A stretch of DNA of 64,000 nt from Ignavibacteriales bacterium (GCA_020635255.1 JACKAC010000002.1:310001-374000); one strand, 5' to 3'. Shown: positions 26,406 to 35,843, counted from the stretch's first letter. Notes: generated from the letters alone by a model not told the origin. Numbers and translations: made by a program.

Positions 26406-26819
26406 TTATTTTACTTTTATTTTCTTTTTGATTTTTCCAAACTTCTTCTTTCCTATCCCGCTGACCTTCATCAGGTCTTCAAGCTTTGAGAATTCGCCAT
26501 GTTTGTTTCTGTAAGATATTATTCCCGATGCTATTGACTCTCCGATTCCGTCCAGTGTCATAAGCTCTTCCAGCGAAGCCGTATTAATATTTATTGGGGT
26601 TTCCTGATTGGGGACCTCTGTTTCGTTTGATACAGAGGATTGTAGGCTAAATTCCAGATCAGACCGTGTGAAGTCGAAGTTCTCATCGCTGGATGGATTG
26701 AAAATACTATCATAGTATTTAATGCAGAATCCGGCTGTTATTACCGAGACAGCCAGGATCAATATCCTTGCCTCGTTTTTTGTAAAGCCTAATTCCTGGA
26801 AGGAAAATTTCATCTTCAA
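26406..26819 (-). CDS. ComEA-like membrane-anchored helix-hairpin-helix protein
   Basis: 137 residues. After a transmembrane segment at about residues 18-35 (ARILILAVSVITAGFCI) and a polar linker, the C-terminal half carries two helix-hairpin-helix motifs (ININTASLEELMTLDGIGES and FSKLEDLMKVSGIGKKKFGK). This is the layout of ComEA, the DNA receptor for natural transformation. It is a good candidate for DNA binding at the outer face of the inner membrane. It is separated by two bases from the PilM-like gene. The comEC channel is not in the window. Confidence 0.75.
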   Translation of the reverse strand: MKMKFSFQELGFTKNEARILILAVSVITAGFCIKYYDSIFNPSSDENFDFTRSDLEFSLQSSVSNETEVPNQETPININTASLEELMTLDGIGESIASGIISYRNKHGEFSKLEDLMKVSGIGKKKFGKIKKKIKVK

Positions 26820-26867
26820 ATCTTATATACAAAAATAATTAAAATTTTGCATTAATAATCCAACAAT

Positions 26868-28313
26868 CTATGTCGAATTCAATAGCTCCTTTGTTTTGCT
26901 TAGCAGCCAATTTCTTATGCCCAGTGAGTTATCCATCGATTGGATCTGCTTCTCCAATGACATTATTGAGGGGAAGTTTTTCTTTTGATTATTCACAATT
27001 TTGATATTTGACAACGTGGTCAGATGCTTTAAAAAATCATAATGCGCTTTCTTTTGATTCTCTCCAATCATTTCCTCGTTTTTAAGATAGTGACGGAATG
27101 CATCTATTGCACTTAAGGTTTGCTCATGCAGACCCTGCTCATAATATATCCGTAGCATATAGCTTTTCACCATCACCTTGAAAAGAAAAAATTTAAAATT
27201 TGTCATTGAGAAAAGATGAAGAGCCTTATCATATTCCTTTTTCCTGTATGCCAGAAAACCCTTGCAGTATGTTATGGTATTATCCTTTTCCTTTTGGGGT
27301 GAGATACCTTTGCTGTAGTTTGCCATAAAATCATCCACCCATTTGAATTCACCAACCATGCATGCTGACGTGTATGTTGAGATAAAATTCGGAAAGAGGA
27401 TATAGTCAGATGCAAAAAATTTTTCATCCACTACTCCTTTCAGGGCTTCAAATCTGTCCTTATAGTATGTCTCATCTCCCTCCCTTAATTTCCCGACTGA
27501 ATAGGAATTCATTACCAGGTAAACATAATAAAGGTCCTCTTTTGAAATATTGTCCCGGAATTTCTTCTTTAGCTGTAATAGCTTCCTGTAATCTTCTTCT
27601 TTCCTTGAAAGTTCTACAAGTATGATCTGTTTGTAGATCATACATGATGGACTGTCTTCGAAATCTTTGTCCTTTATGTATTCCATAACAAGGTCAAACA
27701 TCTCCAAATCGTATTTGATATTTCCATGATTACGGTTATGAAGCATTTTAGAGTAGTGCTGAAGCAATCCGGTTATACTAAATTGGAGAAAACTATTGAA
27801 CTCGGTCTGAATACTATCGAACTCATACTTCTTTGATTTGTCAAACTTATAATGCGATGTGTTTATCTTATTAAGTTTATGCCTTAGATAAAAATAATAT
27901 TCGTCCTTTATTTTAGAAGAAGATAATTTTTTTTCTATTTCGCTGTCAATTTGTCTATAAGGAACATTCAGTTTCCTATCATGGAGTTCAGATAGCAAAT
28001 CTATTCCTCCTTCTAGCTCGTTTTTCTCGTAGGCTATTGTTTTTAGGTAAGAGTTGTAAAGCTTGAATAGTTCGGAAAAAAGGTTTCTTAACTTAAAATA
28101 ATCGAAATCAAGATCCGGAAAAACTTTCCTGAACATCTTTTCCTGGGTAAACGAAATGCTGTCGAATGATGGATAATATTTGCACAGTAAATCTATCAGC
28201 GCTTGTACGTTTTTATTTTTGTTAAAGAATGGAGAATGAACAAATTCACGAAACCTTCTTAGTTCTTTCACATTCAGTGTCTTCAAAGCCTTAATAACCC
28301 GGGAATTTTTCAT
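26868..28313 (-). CDS. Large all-helical protein of unknown function
   Basis: 481 residues, no signal peptide and no membrane segment. It consists of amphipathic helices throughout (for example VKELRRFREFVHSPFFNKNK at the N-terminus, KEYDKALHLFSMTNFKFFLF and MLRIYYEQGLHEQTLSAIDAF later) and reads like a degenerate TPR/alpha-solenoid protein. I recognise no named family. It lies on the same strand as the ComEA-like gene, with about 50 bases between, and is divergent from the T9SS gene at 28498, so it has its own promoter. Confidence 0.6.
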   Translation of the reverse strand: MKNSRVIKALKTLNVKELRRFREFVHSPFFNKNKNVQALIDLLCKYYPSFDSISFTQEKMFRKVFPDLDFDYFKLRNLFSELFKLYNSYLKTIAYEKNELEGGIDLLSELHDRKLNVPYRQIDSEIEKKLSSSKIKDEYYFYLRHKLNKINTSHYKFDKSKKYEFDSIQTEFNSFLQFSITGLLQHYSKMLHNRNHGNIKYDLEMFDLVMEYIKDKDFEDSPSCMIYKQIILVELSRKEEDYRKLLQLKKKFRDNISKEDLYYVYLVMNSYSVGKLREGDETYYKDRFEALKGVVDEKFFASDYILFPNFISTYTSACMVGEFKWVDDFMANYSKGISPQKEKDNTITYCKGFLAYRKKEYDKALHLFSMTNFKFFLFKVMVKSYMLRIYYEQGLHEQTLSAIDAFRHYLKNEEMIGENQKKAHYDFLKHLTTLSNIKIVNNQKKNFPSIMSLEKQIQSMDNSLGIRNWLLSKTKELLNST

Positions 28314-28497
28314 TTGAAATTTCCTAAAAAATTGGCGTTAAACTCTAACTAAATAAGCTAAAAATTAGGTTTTTTGCAATATATATCTGTTTGCTTGAAT
28401 ATAAAAATTCCTAAATTTCAGTGAAAGATTCTTTGGTAAAGTAGGGCCCCGATTATAGTTTTACTTAACATTTAAATAAATTTTCGAGGGTAAAACA

Positions 28498-30576
28498 ATG
28501 AAAATAATTTTAGTAATTATTCTTCAGCTATTGGTTGTGAGTGCCTATTGCCAGGTGGATGAGCAATGGGCGCAGAGATTTACCTCTGACAGCGTGAGAA
28601 ACGATGGCGTAAACGATATGTATGTTGATGCCGGCGGTAATGTATATGTAACAGGTTATCAAAAGCAAACCGGGATCAATAACAGCATTATGGAAGCTGT
28701 GACGGTAAAGTACAATTCACAGGGAGTGATGCAGTGGATACAAAACTTCCATGCTCCGCTCAATAACGGTGCATTTGGAAGAGCGATTTACGTTGATGCC
28801 GGCGGTAATGTTTATGTTACGGGTGAAAATGCAATTGTTTCGGGAGGCGGGAACGAAATGCTCGTTATTAAATACAGTCCGGGCGGTACACAGCTTTGGG
28901 CTAAGACATATCATTACACTGGAAATATGGCTTACACTGGTGGTTTCGATCTCGTGACGGATGCATCTGGCAATGTTTTTGTATGCGGTGAATATTATAC
29001 AGGCGCAACGTTTCTGAATAATCTTCTTATTGTGAAATTCGATGGTTCAACAGGGCAGGTGATAGGTCAGACTTTCTTTAATGCCGGGAGTGAGGGAGCA
29101 AGGAAGATTGCACTTGACGGAAACGGTAAAGTTATTGTTGCCGGGTATGCAGATGTACAGGATACGGTCCGGTATATTGTGTTAAAGTATGAGCCGGAAT
29201 TGAGTCTGAATTTACCGGTGTGGTTTACCTATTATACACCGCCGATGAATTCATCCAACACATCAATGAATGACATGGTCATAGACAATAACAGCAACAT
29301 CATCCTTGCCGGAAATGATCATCTGGATTTTGGAACCGTAAAATTTGATAATGACGGCAACATATTATGGGTAAGGACTTATAACTCTCCGATGGGCTGG
29401 GATGTATGCAGGTCGGTCGTATGTGATAACCTTGGTAATGTTTATGTAACCGGTGAAAGCGGTACAACGGGTTTTCCTACATCCTATGATATTACTACAA
29501 TAAAATATGATCCAAACGGAAATCAAGTATGGCTGAGATCATATGATGGTTTCAGCAATAACACAGATGGATATAGAGGATATGATATTGCTATTGACGA
29601 TGCATCAAATATATATGTGACGGGCGCGGAATACGGCGCAGGAAACATAGCTACCGTTAAATATAGTTCAAACGGATCCTTTCAATGGGGAAAGACTTAT
29701 AATGGTACCGGTAATGGCCCTGACAACCCTGTCGCGGTGGGTGTCGATCAAAATGGGAATGCTTATGCCTGCGGAACAAGCCTTGGTGATACTACCGGGT
29801 ACGATATTGCCATAATAAAATACGCACCTTCCTCTAATTTTGGTGTACAGTTTAAAAAGAACTCGCTCGGTAAACCTATCAATGACCTTGCCAGCACAAG
29901 GGACACGATCTCGATAGAATATAGCTCCTTGCTTAATTACAATGTGGTCGACGTTAATCTAAACATTGATTCGGTTTTGCACCCCAATACGGATGATCTC
30001 GAGTTTTATCTTATACATAATGGCTTAACCGACACTACGATCTATAGAGTGGGAGGCTCTGGAGATAATTTTATCGGAACTGTTCTCAACGATTCTGCCT
30101 CAAATTCCATATCGACGGGAAGCGCTCCGTTTTCGGGACAGTATAAACCATCCAGCCCGCTTTCCCGATTTAATAATGTGAGTATAAACGGTGACTGGAT
30201 ATTGCTGGTATATGACAGAGCATCGGGAAATACAGGCACTCTTAACGCGTGGTCGCTGGATTTCGTTGTTGATGTGACTAGCGGAATTCAAGCAATAGGT
30301 TCGGACATTCCGGATGATTTTAAACTGTACCAAAACTATCCGAACCCGTTTAACCCATCTACAAAATTGAAATTTGAGATGCCAATATCGTCCTTTGTTA
30401 AACTGGCAGTATATGACATTACCGGAAGGCAGATCGCTCAGCTGGTGAACAAGAATCTTGAATCGGGTCAATATGAATATTCTTTCGACGGCTCCAGGCT
30501 GGCAAGTGGAGTTTATTTCTATAAAATTACGACAGATGCTTTTTCGGAAACAAGGAGAATGGTCCTGGTAAAATAA
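28498..30576 (+). CDS. T9SS-exported SBBP-type propeller protein with a proprotein-convertase P domain
   Basis: 692 residues with a signal peptide (MKIILVIILQLLVVSAYCQ). About eight repeats of the form DxxGNVYVTGxx (for example VDAGGNVYVTGY) occupy roughly residues 35-440, typical of the SBBP/beta-propeller group. Residues about 460-600 match a proprotein-convertase P domain (DLEFYLIHNGLTDTTIYR and INGDWILLVYDRASGNTGTLNAWSLDF), usually attached to subtilisin-like proteases but here without one. The T9SS sorting domain is at the C-terminus (YQNYPNPFNPSTKLKFEM to RRMVLVK). It is probably a surface or secreted protein, with the repeats suggesting a binding or structural role. Confidence 0.88.
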   Translation: MKIILVIILQLLVVSAYCQVDEQWAQRFTSDSVRNDGVNDMYVDAGGNVYVTGYQKQTGINNSIMEAVTVKYNSQGVMQWIQNFHAPLNNGAFGRAIYVDAGGNVYVTGENAIVSGGGNEMLVIKYSPGGTQLWAKTYHYTGNMAYTGGFDLVTDASGNVFVCGEYYTGATFLNNLLIVKFDGSTGQVIGQTFFNAGSEGARKIALDGNGKVIVAGYADVQDTVRYIVLKYEPELSLNLPVWFTYYTPPMNSSNTSMNDMVIDNNSNIILAGNDHLDFGTVKFDNDGNILWVRTYNSPMGWDVCRSVVCDNLGNVYVTGESGTTGFPTSYDITTIKYDPNGNQVWLRSYDGFSNNTDGYRGYDIAIDDASNIYVTGAEYGAGNIATVKYSSNGSFQWGKTYNGTGNGPDNPVAVGVDQNGNAYACGTSLGDTTGYDIAIIKYAPSSNFGVQFKKNSLGKPINDLASTRDTISIEYSSLLNYNVVDVNLNIDSVLHPNTDDLEFYLIHNGLTDTTIYRVGGSGDNFIGTVLNDSASNSISTGSAPFSGQYKPSSPLSRFNNVSINGDWILLVYDRASGNTGTLNAWSLDFVVDVTSGIQAIGSDIPDDFKLYQNYPNPFNPSTKLKFEMPISSFVKLAVYDITGRQIAQLVNKNLESGQYEYSFDGSRLASGVYFYKITTDAFSETRRMVLVK

Positions 30577-30578
30577 TA

Positions 30579-30645
30579 CGAGGGTAAATATAAATTGTTG
30601 TTCGCAGTTCATATCGCCCGGTTGCATTTACCCTCGGACCGGGCG
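30579..30645 (+). terminator. Two interlocking stems after the SBBP protein, likely terminator
   Basis: CGAGGGTAAAT (30579-30589) pairs with ATTTACCCTCG (30626-30636), and CGCCCGGT (30615-30622) pairs with ACCGGGCG (30638-30645), followed by AAATTTTAAA. Each arm is perfect. The left arm of the second stem lies inside the loop of the first and its right arm lies outside, the order of an H-type pseudoknot. The two stems could also be alternatives. The rest of the 331-base gap up to 30907 holds no gene that I can see, apart from the ribosome binding site before 30908. Confidence 0.55.
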
Positions 30646-30907
30646 AAATTTTAAACTCCTGAATTTTCAAAGATTAAGTTGTTTGAAACTTGGGAAGCAT
30701 GTTACCCGTAGTATTTTGTACAATAACCTACTTATAGTTTTGAAATCTAGTACACCCTCTGAAATATTGATTTCATTCTTCCGAATAAACTTCAACTGTT
30801 TATACGAGGGTCTTACCTGGAGTTGCTAATCTCACTTTTTCGATTATTTATTCTATTTATATCATTGAGGGCGCTCATCTTTTAAATTTTAAAAGGAGTG
30901 AGGAACA

Positions 30908-32104
30908 ATGAAAAGTTATATAGTCTCTACATTTTTAGTATTCTTTTTGTTTAGTGTCTGCAGGATTGTATTTGCACAAGGCGTTGTCGTAGAAACAATT
31001 CAGCTCGACGGTAATTACTCGATGGATTGCCTTACACTTGGCAATGACGGTATATTATACGGAACGGAAGGGTTTGATGGTAACAGGATTTACATGATAC
31101 AATTAGATGGCACTACGAACACTTTTGTTACTGGGTTAGCTGGACCAATTGATATTGATTTCGATAATGCAGGTAATCTTTACGTAAGCACATTCAACAA
31201 TCTCGGTCTTTACAAGGTTACGCCTCAAGGTGTGGCAACAAGATTTGCGACTGTTAGCGATGGTCCATCTGGGGTGGTTTTAAATCGTTCTATTGGAAAT
31301 ATCTATGTTTCTCATTATGGCGCCGGATTTCCCGGAAATGGAAATTCAATCTATGTTGTAGATTCGACCGGGCAGTCAAACATTTTTGTTCAGGGAAACG
31401 GTCTGGTAGCGCCAGTTAGCTTAGCCATTGATGAGAACGGAAATATTTATGCACCGAATATTGCCAATGCAAAGCTCTTTAAGATTACTCCTGGAGGGGT
31501 TATGACTCTCTTGTGCCAATTGCCAGCGCCGGGAAATTTACATCCCTTTCATGTGGGGCATCTCGAGTATTCACATGGATATCTCTATGTAACTGGCAAT
31601 TCAGGCAGTCCCTATGTTTTTAGGGTTGATTTGGATGGGAATTATGAGATCTTTGCCGGTTCTGGGGTAGTAGGACATATGGATGGATCGGCACTTACCG
31701 CGCAGTTTTCAGGTCCAAATGGGATAACCGCTTCAGTAACTGGTGATACGCTTTTCATTTCGGAATTGACGAGCCCAAACACTCTTAGAATTATTCGCGG
31801 AGTTACGTCCGGAATAAATATGATAAATTCAGAAATCCCGGAAAAGTTTGCTCTTTTCCAAAATTATCCGAACCCCTTTAACCCATCGACTAAATTGAAA
31901 TTTGAGATCCCACGGGCTTCCTTTGTTAAACTAGCAGTATATGACATAGCCGGTAAGCAAACAGCTCAGCTCGTGAACCAGGACCTGGGTCCAGGTCAGT
32001 ATGAATATACATTTGATGGGTCGGAATTTGAAAGCGGAGTTTATTTTTATAGGCTTACTACAGAAACTTTTTCGGAAACGAAAAGAATGGTCCTGGTAAA
32101 ATAA
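30908..32104 (+). CDS. T9SS-exported NHL-like propeller protein
   Basis: 398 residues with strong initiation signals (AAAGGAGTGAGGAACA before ATG) and a signal peptide (MKSYIVSTFLVFFLFSVCRIVFAQ). About six NHL/SMP-30-like blades follow (PIDIDFDNAGNLYVSTFN, PVSLAIDENGNIYAPN, PNGITASVTGDTLFISE). The C-terminal sorting domain from FQNYPNPFNPSTKLKFEI to KRMVLVK closely resembles that of the preceding gene. It is probably secreted or displayed on the surface. The ligand is unknown. Confidence 0.85.
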   Translation: MKSYIVSTFLVFFLFSVCRIVFAQGVVVETIQLDGNYSMDCLTLGNDGILYGTEGFDGNRIYMIQLDGTTNTFVTGLAGPIDIDFDNAGNLYVSTFNNLGLYKVTPQGVATRFATVSDGPSGVVLNRSIGNIYVSHYGAGFPGNGNSIYVVDSTGQSNIFVQGNGLVAPVSLAIDENGNIYAPNIANAKLFKITPGGVMTLLCQLPAPGNLHPFHVGHLEYSHGYLYVTGNSGSPYVFRVDLDGNYEIFAGSGVVGHMDGSALTAQFSGPNGITASVTGDTLFISELTSPNTLRIIRGVTSGINMINSEIPEKFALFQNYPNPFNPSTKLKFEIPRASFVKLAVYDIAGKQTAQLVNQDLGPGQYEYTFDGSEFESGVYFYRLTTETFSETKRMVLVK

Positions 32105-32117
32105 TAAAGACCATAAC

Positions 32118-32155
32118 TTCGCCTGGTTCTATGTCCTTACTGGGCGAATTATTTT
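32118..32155 (+). terminator. Probable terminator after the NHL-like propeller gene
   Basis: TTCGCC at 32118-32123 pairs with GGCGAA at 32143-32148, followed by a T-rich stretch (TTATTTTATTATT). Stem is only six perfect pairs with an imperfect extension. Confidence 0.5.
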
Positions 32156-32194
32156 ATTATTAACTTATTGCGGTTTATTCCGTAATTTTATCGG

Positions 32195-32824
32195 GTGGAA
32201 AAGCTCAAACAAAATACCCTTGCACAGCTATTCATTATTTATACTCGCTACCTGATCGGCTCAGCGTTTGTTTTTGCCAGCATTGTTAAAATAATGGGCG
32301 AGCGGTTCACTTCCGGGAGTGGAGCCGACGAACCTATAGATTCTGCTTGGCATTTGTTTGAGACACTTTATGCCTCCGGTATGCTGTGGAGGTTTATGGG
32401 ACTTGGTCAGCTGGTTGCGGGATTTCTTCTGATGACACAGCGTTACGCTAAGTTGGGTGCAGTAGCTTTCTTTCCTATTATTTCCTTCGTTTTTATGTTC
32501 ACTGTAAATTATCACTTTACAGGAACGCCCATTATTACCGGGCTTATGCTTCTGGCAAATATTATGCTGATAATATGGGATTGGGATGTGCTCAGGGTAC
32601 TTATAAACAAACCTCCTATCATAAACACAACCAGACGACTTGAAAATGATCCTGTGTGGGAGATCACAGGGCTTACACTTTTTTTGTTCATCGTCATCTA
32701 CAGGCTTACCATAAATGGCTACAATTTTCTTTTCTGGGCAGCTGCTTGCGCGGGTATTTGTTTAGCCGGGCTTATATTTGGACTTATGAGAAAGAAAAGA
32801 TACAATAAACCCCTTGCTATATAA
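32195..32824 (+). CDS. DoxX-like integral membrane protein
   Basis: 209 residues starting at GTG, with five or more hydrophobic segments (for example TRYLIGSAFVFASIVKIMGE, LGQLVAGFLLMTQR, FFPIISFVFMFTVNY, GLMLLANIMLIIWDWDV, GLTLFLFIVIYRL). The segment TRYLIGSAFVFASIVKIMGE and the following WRFMGLGQLVAGFLL resemble the DoxX/DoxD family. Function is unknown in this organism. It is 50 bases before holA and could share a transcript with it. Confidence 0.65.
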   Translation: MEKLKQNTLAQLFIIYTRYLIGSAFVFASIVKIMGERFTSGSGADEPIDSAWHLFETLYASGMLWRFMGLGQLVAGFLLMTQRYAKLGAVAFFPIISFVFMFTVNYHFTGTPIITGLMLLANIMLIIWDWDVLRVLINKPPIINTTRRLENDPVWEITGLTLFLFIVIYRLTINGYNFLFWAAACAGICLAGLIFGLMRKKRYNKPLAI

Positions 32825-32874
32825 CATTACTCCTTATTTATTTCTAATCTCCTCTATTATTACTAATTTCAATT

Positions 32875-33918
32875 ATGGCAAAGCGAAAAGAAAATTATGA
32901 GCGCTCTTATTCCACGTTTCTGAGTGGAATAAAAAAAGGCGACATCCCCCCAAACCTATTACTGTTTATAAAGGACAAAATACTTCTGGATGAAGTCGTA
33001 AACAACATTGCTGGAAAATTTATTGGTCCGGACTATAGCCCAAAAGACCACCTCTTTTCATTTTTTACCGATGATACGGATACTTCCGTGGTACTGAATG
33101 AATGTAGTAATACGGGTATGTTTACCGAAAGGAAGATTGTACTTCTTAAGGTGGTAAGAAAACCTGGCTACCGCGGATTTAACGAGGATGAAGCCAAGGC
33201 TCTTACCGCTTATTTTAGGATGAAAAACAGCGATGTGGTATTTATTATTGTTGATACAGGGGACGAAGTAAAAAGCTCGATGTATGATAAGATAAAGGAC
33301 CCGAGCCTTGAGATAGTCACTATCGGTGACCTCGGGGAATCAGAGTATTTTAAATGGGTCGCCGGGAAATTTGCCGGATTTAAGATCACAGACGAAGCTA
33401 TAATGCACCTTATCCAGATGCTGAATTTATCTATGGACGAGATAAACCAGGAAATAGAAAAGCTTAAAACTTTTGCCTCTGATACGGGAGAGATTACACT
33501 GAATGATATTAATCTCTGCATTGGGGTTTCGAGAGATTTCAGTGAAAGCGATTTTATCCATGCTGTATTCTCCCGGGATGCCAACTCAGCTCTAAAAATA
33601 TATAATAATCTTATACTTAAGAAAGATGCTGAAATATTCCTCCTAATACTGTTAAATTCAGCATTTGTTACCCTTACCAAGATGTTCGATCCCCGGATCG
33701 GGAATTATCACGGCTGGGATCTTAAACAAAAGCTCAAATTATGGTATGATTTTGATAAAATGCTTCCGGTCTATAAAAAATATAGAGGTGAAATTAATGA
33801 ACTTAAATTAAAAGAAGCATTTGGCTATATTGATGAATCTGAAAAAGCTCTAAAATCATTAGGAACCGACAGGCGAGCAGTGTTTACTCAGCTCATTAGC
33901 AATCTGGTCAATTTATAG
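32875..33918 (+). CDS. holA: DNA polymerase III delta subunit
   Basis: 347 residues. Although diverged, the layout fits HolA: an N-terminal AAA-like domain without Walker motifs (LLFIKDKILLDEVVNNI; LKVVRKPGYRGF; DVVFIIVDT), a middle helical lid and the C-terminal collar ending in DRRAVFTQLISNLVNL. The delta subunit opens the sliding clamp in the clamp loader. No other loader gene is nearby. Confidence 0.82.
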   Translation: MAKRKENYERSYSTFLSGIKKGDIPPNLLLFIKDKILLDEVVNNIAGKFIGPDYSPKDHLFSFFTDDTDTSVVLNECSNTGMFTERKIVLLKVVRKPGYRGFNEDEAKALTAYFRMKNSDVVFIIVDTGDEVKSSMYDKIKDPSLEIVTIGDLGESEYFKWVAGKFAGFKITDEAIMHLIQMLNLSMDEINQEIEKLKTFASDTGEITLNDINLCIGVSRDFSESDFIHAVFSRDANSALKIYNNLILKKDAEIFLLILLNSAFVTLTKMFDPRIGNYHGWDLKQKLKLWYDFDKMLPVYKKYRGEINELKLKEAFGYIDESEKALKSLGTDRRAVFTQLISNLVNL

Positions 33919-33967
33919 CTTTTACGGAACTAATTCGTTAATAAATCGTTAAAAAATTACTGAAAAG

Positions 33968-34567
33968 GTGCCCCCGGCTGATCTAGATTATAAAGCTTTA
34001 ACAGACGAGGAATTGATATTCGAATTTCAGAAGGAAGATGTGGAAGCCTTCAATGAAATTGTATTCCGGTATAAAGATAAATTGGTTAATTTTCTATTCA
34101 GGTATACCGGTAATAGGGATGAAGCCGAAGATCTGGCACAGGACACTTTTTTAAAGTTGTATCGTTCTAAGCATTTGTATAAAGAGATCGCGAAATTTTC
34201 GACATGGTTTTATACAATTGCTATTAACATTGCAAAAACAAATCTGCGGAAAAAGAGCAGACAAAAAGCTATCTCTATAAGTGACTTTGATCCTGAGAAT
34301 GAAAAGGATTTTGATCTTCCGGCAGATGTAATATCGCCTGAAGACAGTGCTAATGCCAGCATTGAAAATTATTATATTCAAAAGGCTATAAACTCTCTTG
34401 GGGAAAAATTCAAAGAGGTTATTGTACTCAGGGATATACAGGATATGGAATATGAAGAGATAGCGCAAATAACTGGACTGCCGCTTGGTACAGTTAAATC
34501 CAGAATAAACCGTGGCAGGGAAAGATTAAAAGAGTTATTAAGCGATATTTATAAACCCGGCGAATAA
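33968..34567 (+). CDS. ECF-type RNA polymerase sigma factor
   Basis: 199 residues starting at GTG. Region 2 (FNEIVFRYKDKLVNFLFRYT; DEAEDLAQDTFLKLYR; FSTWFYTIAINIAKTNLRKK) and region 4 (LGEKFKEVIVLRDIQDMEYE; GLPLGTVKSRINRGRERLKE) are typical of extracytoplasmic-function sigma factors. It is followed 57 bases later by a single-pass membrane protein that may be its anti-sigma partner. The set of genes it directs cannot be deduced from the sequence. Confidence 0.92.
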   Translation: MPPADLDYKALTDEELIFEFQKEDVEAFNEIVFRYKDKLVNFLFRYTGNRDEAEDLAQDTFLKLYRSKHLYKEIAKFSTWFYTIAINIAKTNLRKKSRQKAISISDFDPENEKDFDLPADVISPEDSANASIENYYIQKAINSLGEKFKEVIVLRDIQDMEYEEIAQITGLPLGTVKSRINRGRERLKELLSDIYKPGE

Positions 34568-34624
34568 ACAGAGAATAAATCAAAGACAAGTTTATCGAAA
34601 CAATTTAATTTACGGATTAAGGAA

Positions 34625-35449
34625 GTGACAGAGAAAGAGAAACATTTAGACATAAGAGAGAAGCTGCGTAATCTGCCTTCTATGAAGGTTAGTGATGACT
34701 TTGTAATGAAGCTCCAGAGGAGGATAAACCTCGCCGAAGCTCAACCAAGTACTCAGATTCACAAACAGCATCAGGAAAAGCTCGAGAGCGGTTTTTTTGC
34801 TAAGCTCTTTGGCGCAGGAAAGAACGCATGGTTGGTTCCCGCTATGGGCGTTACAGCCGTGGTGTTCCTTGTATTTATATGGGTGTATGTTGTAAACCAG
34901 AATGGTGTGAACACATCAAGCGGAGATAAAACACAGACGACGATATCTCAAAATGAAGAACAAAAACAAAATGAGAGTATTACCTCTTCCGATGAAACCA
35001 CTCCCGGAGAAACTCTGAAGACCCAATTGCCGGGTAAGGAGATAACAAGTACGTTTGGAGAAACTCATACCGGACGGGATTTGAATAGAGGTGACAGAGA
35101 AGGCGGGACAGATGTTAAGGATGAAACTGTAGGCACAGTAAAGGCGACTGAGGTATTTAAACCTACTAAGATAACTACTGAGGAAACCGAAGAGTCTCCA
35201 TCTCCCTCTATAGAAACTAAGAGCCTATTAAAAGAAGAAGAAAGAAAAGTAGACAAGGACGGTGTACTTGGAATGGAAAAGAAGTCAGCTACATTGCCAA
35301 GTAAAAAGAAAAAAACCGATTCTCTTAGCAATGATGATAAAGAATCTGAAGTACTTGAGCAGGGCAAAAGAGTAACAAGGAACGTAATTGACCAATCTGA
35401 GTTGGAAGATTTGAATAAGAAAGTACAGGATAAGTCAGGTGTCAAATAA
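34625..35449 (+). CDS. Single-pass membrane protein, possible anti-sigma factor
   Basis: 274 residues starting at GTG. A cytoplasmic N-terminus (EKHLDIREKLRNLPSMKVSDDFVMKLQRRI) precedes one transmembrane segment at about residues 73-91 (AWLVPAMGVTAVVFLVFIWVYVV), then a long charged, low-complexity Ser/Thr/Glu/Lys-rich periplasmic tail. The pattern of a short N-terminal part that could bind a sigma factor and a TM segment, plus the position right behind an ECF sigma factor gene, suggest an anti-sigma factor. The usual HxxxCxxC zinc site of the most common family is absent, so the assignment is uncertain. Confidence 0.55.
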   Translation: MTEKEKHLDIREKLRNLPSMKVSDDFVMKLQRRINLAEAQPSTQIHKQHQEKLESGFFAKLFGAGKNAWLVPAMGVTAVVFLVFIWVYVVNQNGVNTSSGDKTQTTISQNEEQKQNESITSSDETTPGETLKTQLPGKEITSTFGETHTGRDLNRGDREGGTDVKDETVGTVKATEVFKPTKITTEETEESPSPSIETKSLLKEEERKVDKDGVLGMEKKSATLPSKKKKTDSLSNDDKESEVLEQGKRVTRNVIDQSELEDLNKKVQDKSGVK

Positions 35450-35474
35450 ACGCAGTTTTAACTTCTATATCGGA

Positions 35475-35510
35475 AAAGAGGCTGTCCAAAAGGCAGCCTC
35501 TTTTTGTTTT
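35475..35510 (+). terminator. Rho-independent terminator
   Basis: AAAGAGGCTG (35475-35484) pairs with CAGCCTCTTT (35494-35503), followed by a T-rich run. It ends the sigma factor unit. Confidence 0.9.
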
Positions 35511-35585
35511 TAACGCATATTTAGACTTACAATTAATATACAAACCCCTTATTTTAGAATATCAAATTTTAACCTTGTATAGAGG

Positions 35586-35843
35586 ATGTACAAAGCGAAA
35601 GTAACTATATCACTTAGAAAATCAATACTTGACCCACAGGGCAAAGCCGTAGAACATTCGTTGAAATCCCTTGGCTTTGACTCTATATTGGACACTCGGA
35701 TGGGTAAAAGTATCGAACTGAAAATAGACGCTAAAAGTGAAGATGAGGCAAAGAAAATAACCGAGGAAGCATGCAAAAAACTTCTTGCAAACCCGGTTAT
35801 GGAAGATTACGAATTTGAAATTTCACAGAATGGAGCTGAATAA
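35586..35843 (+). CDS. purS: Phosphoribosylformylglycinamidine synthase subunit PurS
   Basis: 85 residues, the normal size of PurS. Characteristic parts are KVTISLRKSILDPQGKAVEH and GFDSILDTRMGKSIEL followed by the final strand. PurS bridges the glutaminase PurQ and the synthetase PurL in purine synthesis (FGAR to FGAM). The stop overlaps the purQ start by one base. The large subunit purL is not in the window. Confidence 0.93.
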   Translation: MYKAKVTISLRKSILDPQGKAVEHSLKSLGFDSILDTRMGKSIELKIDAKSEDEAKKITEEACKKLLANPVMEDYEFEISQNGAE

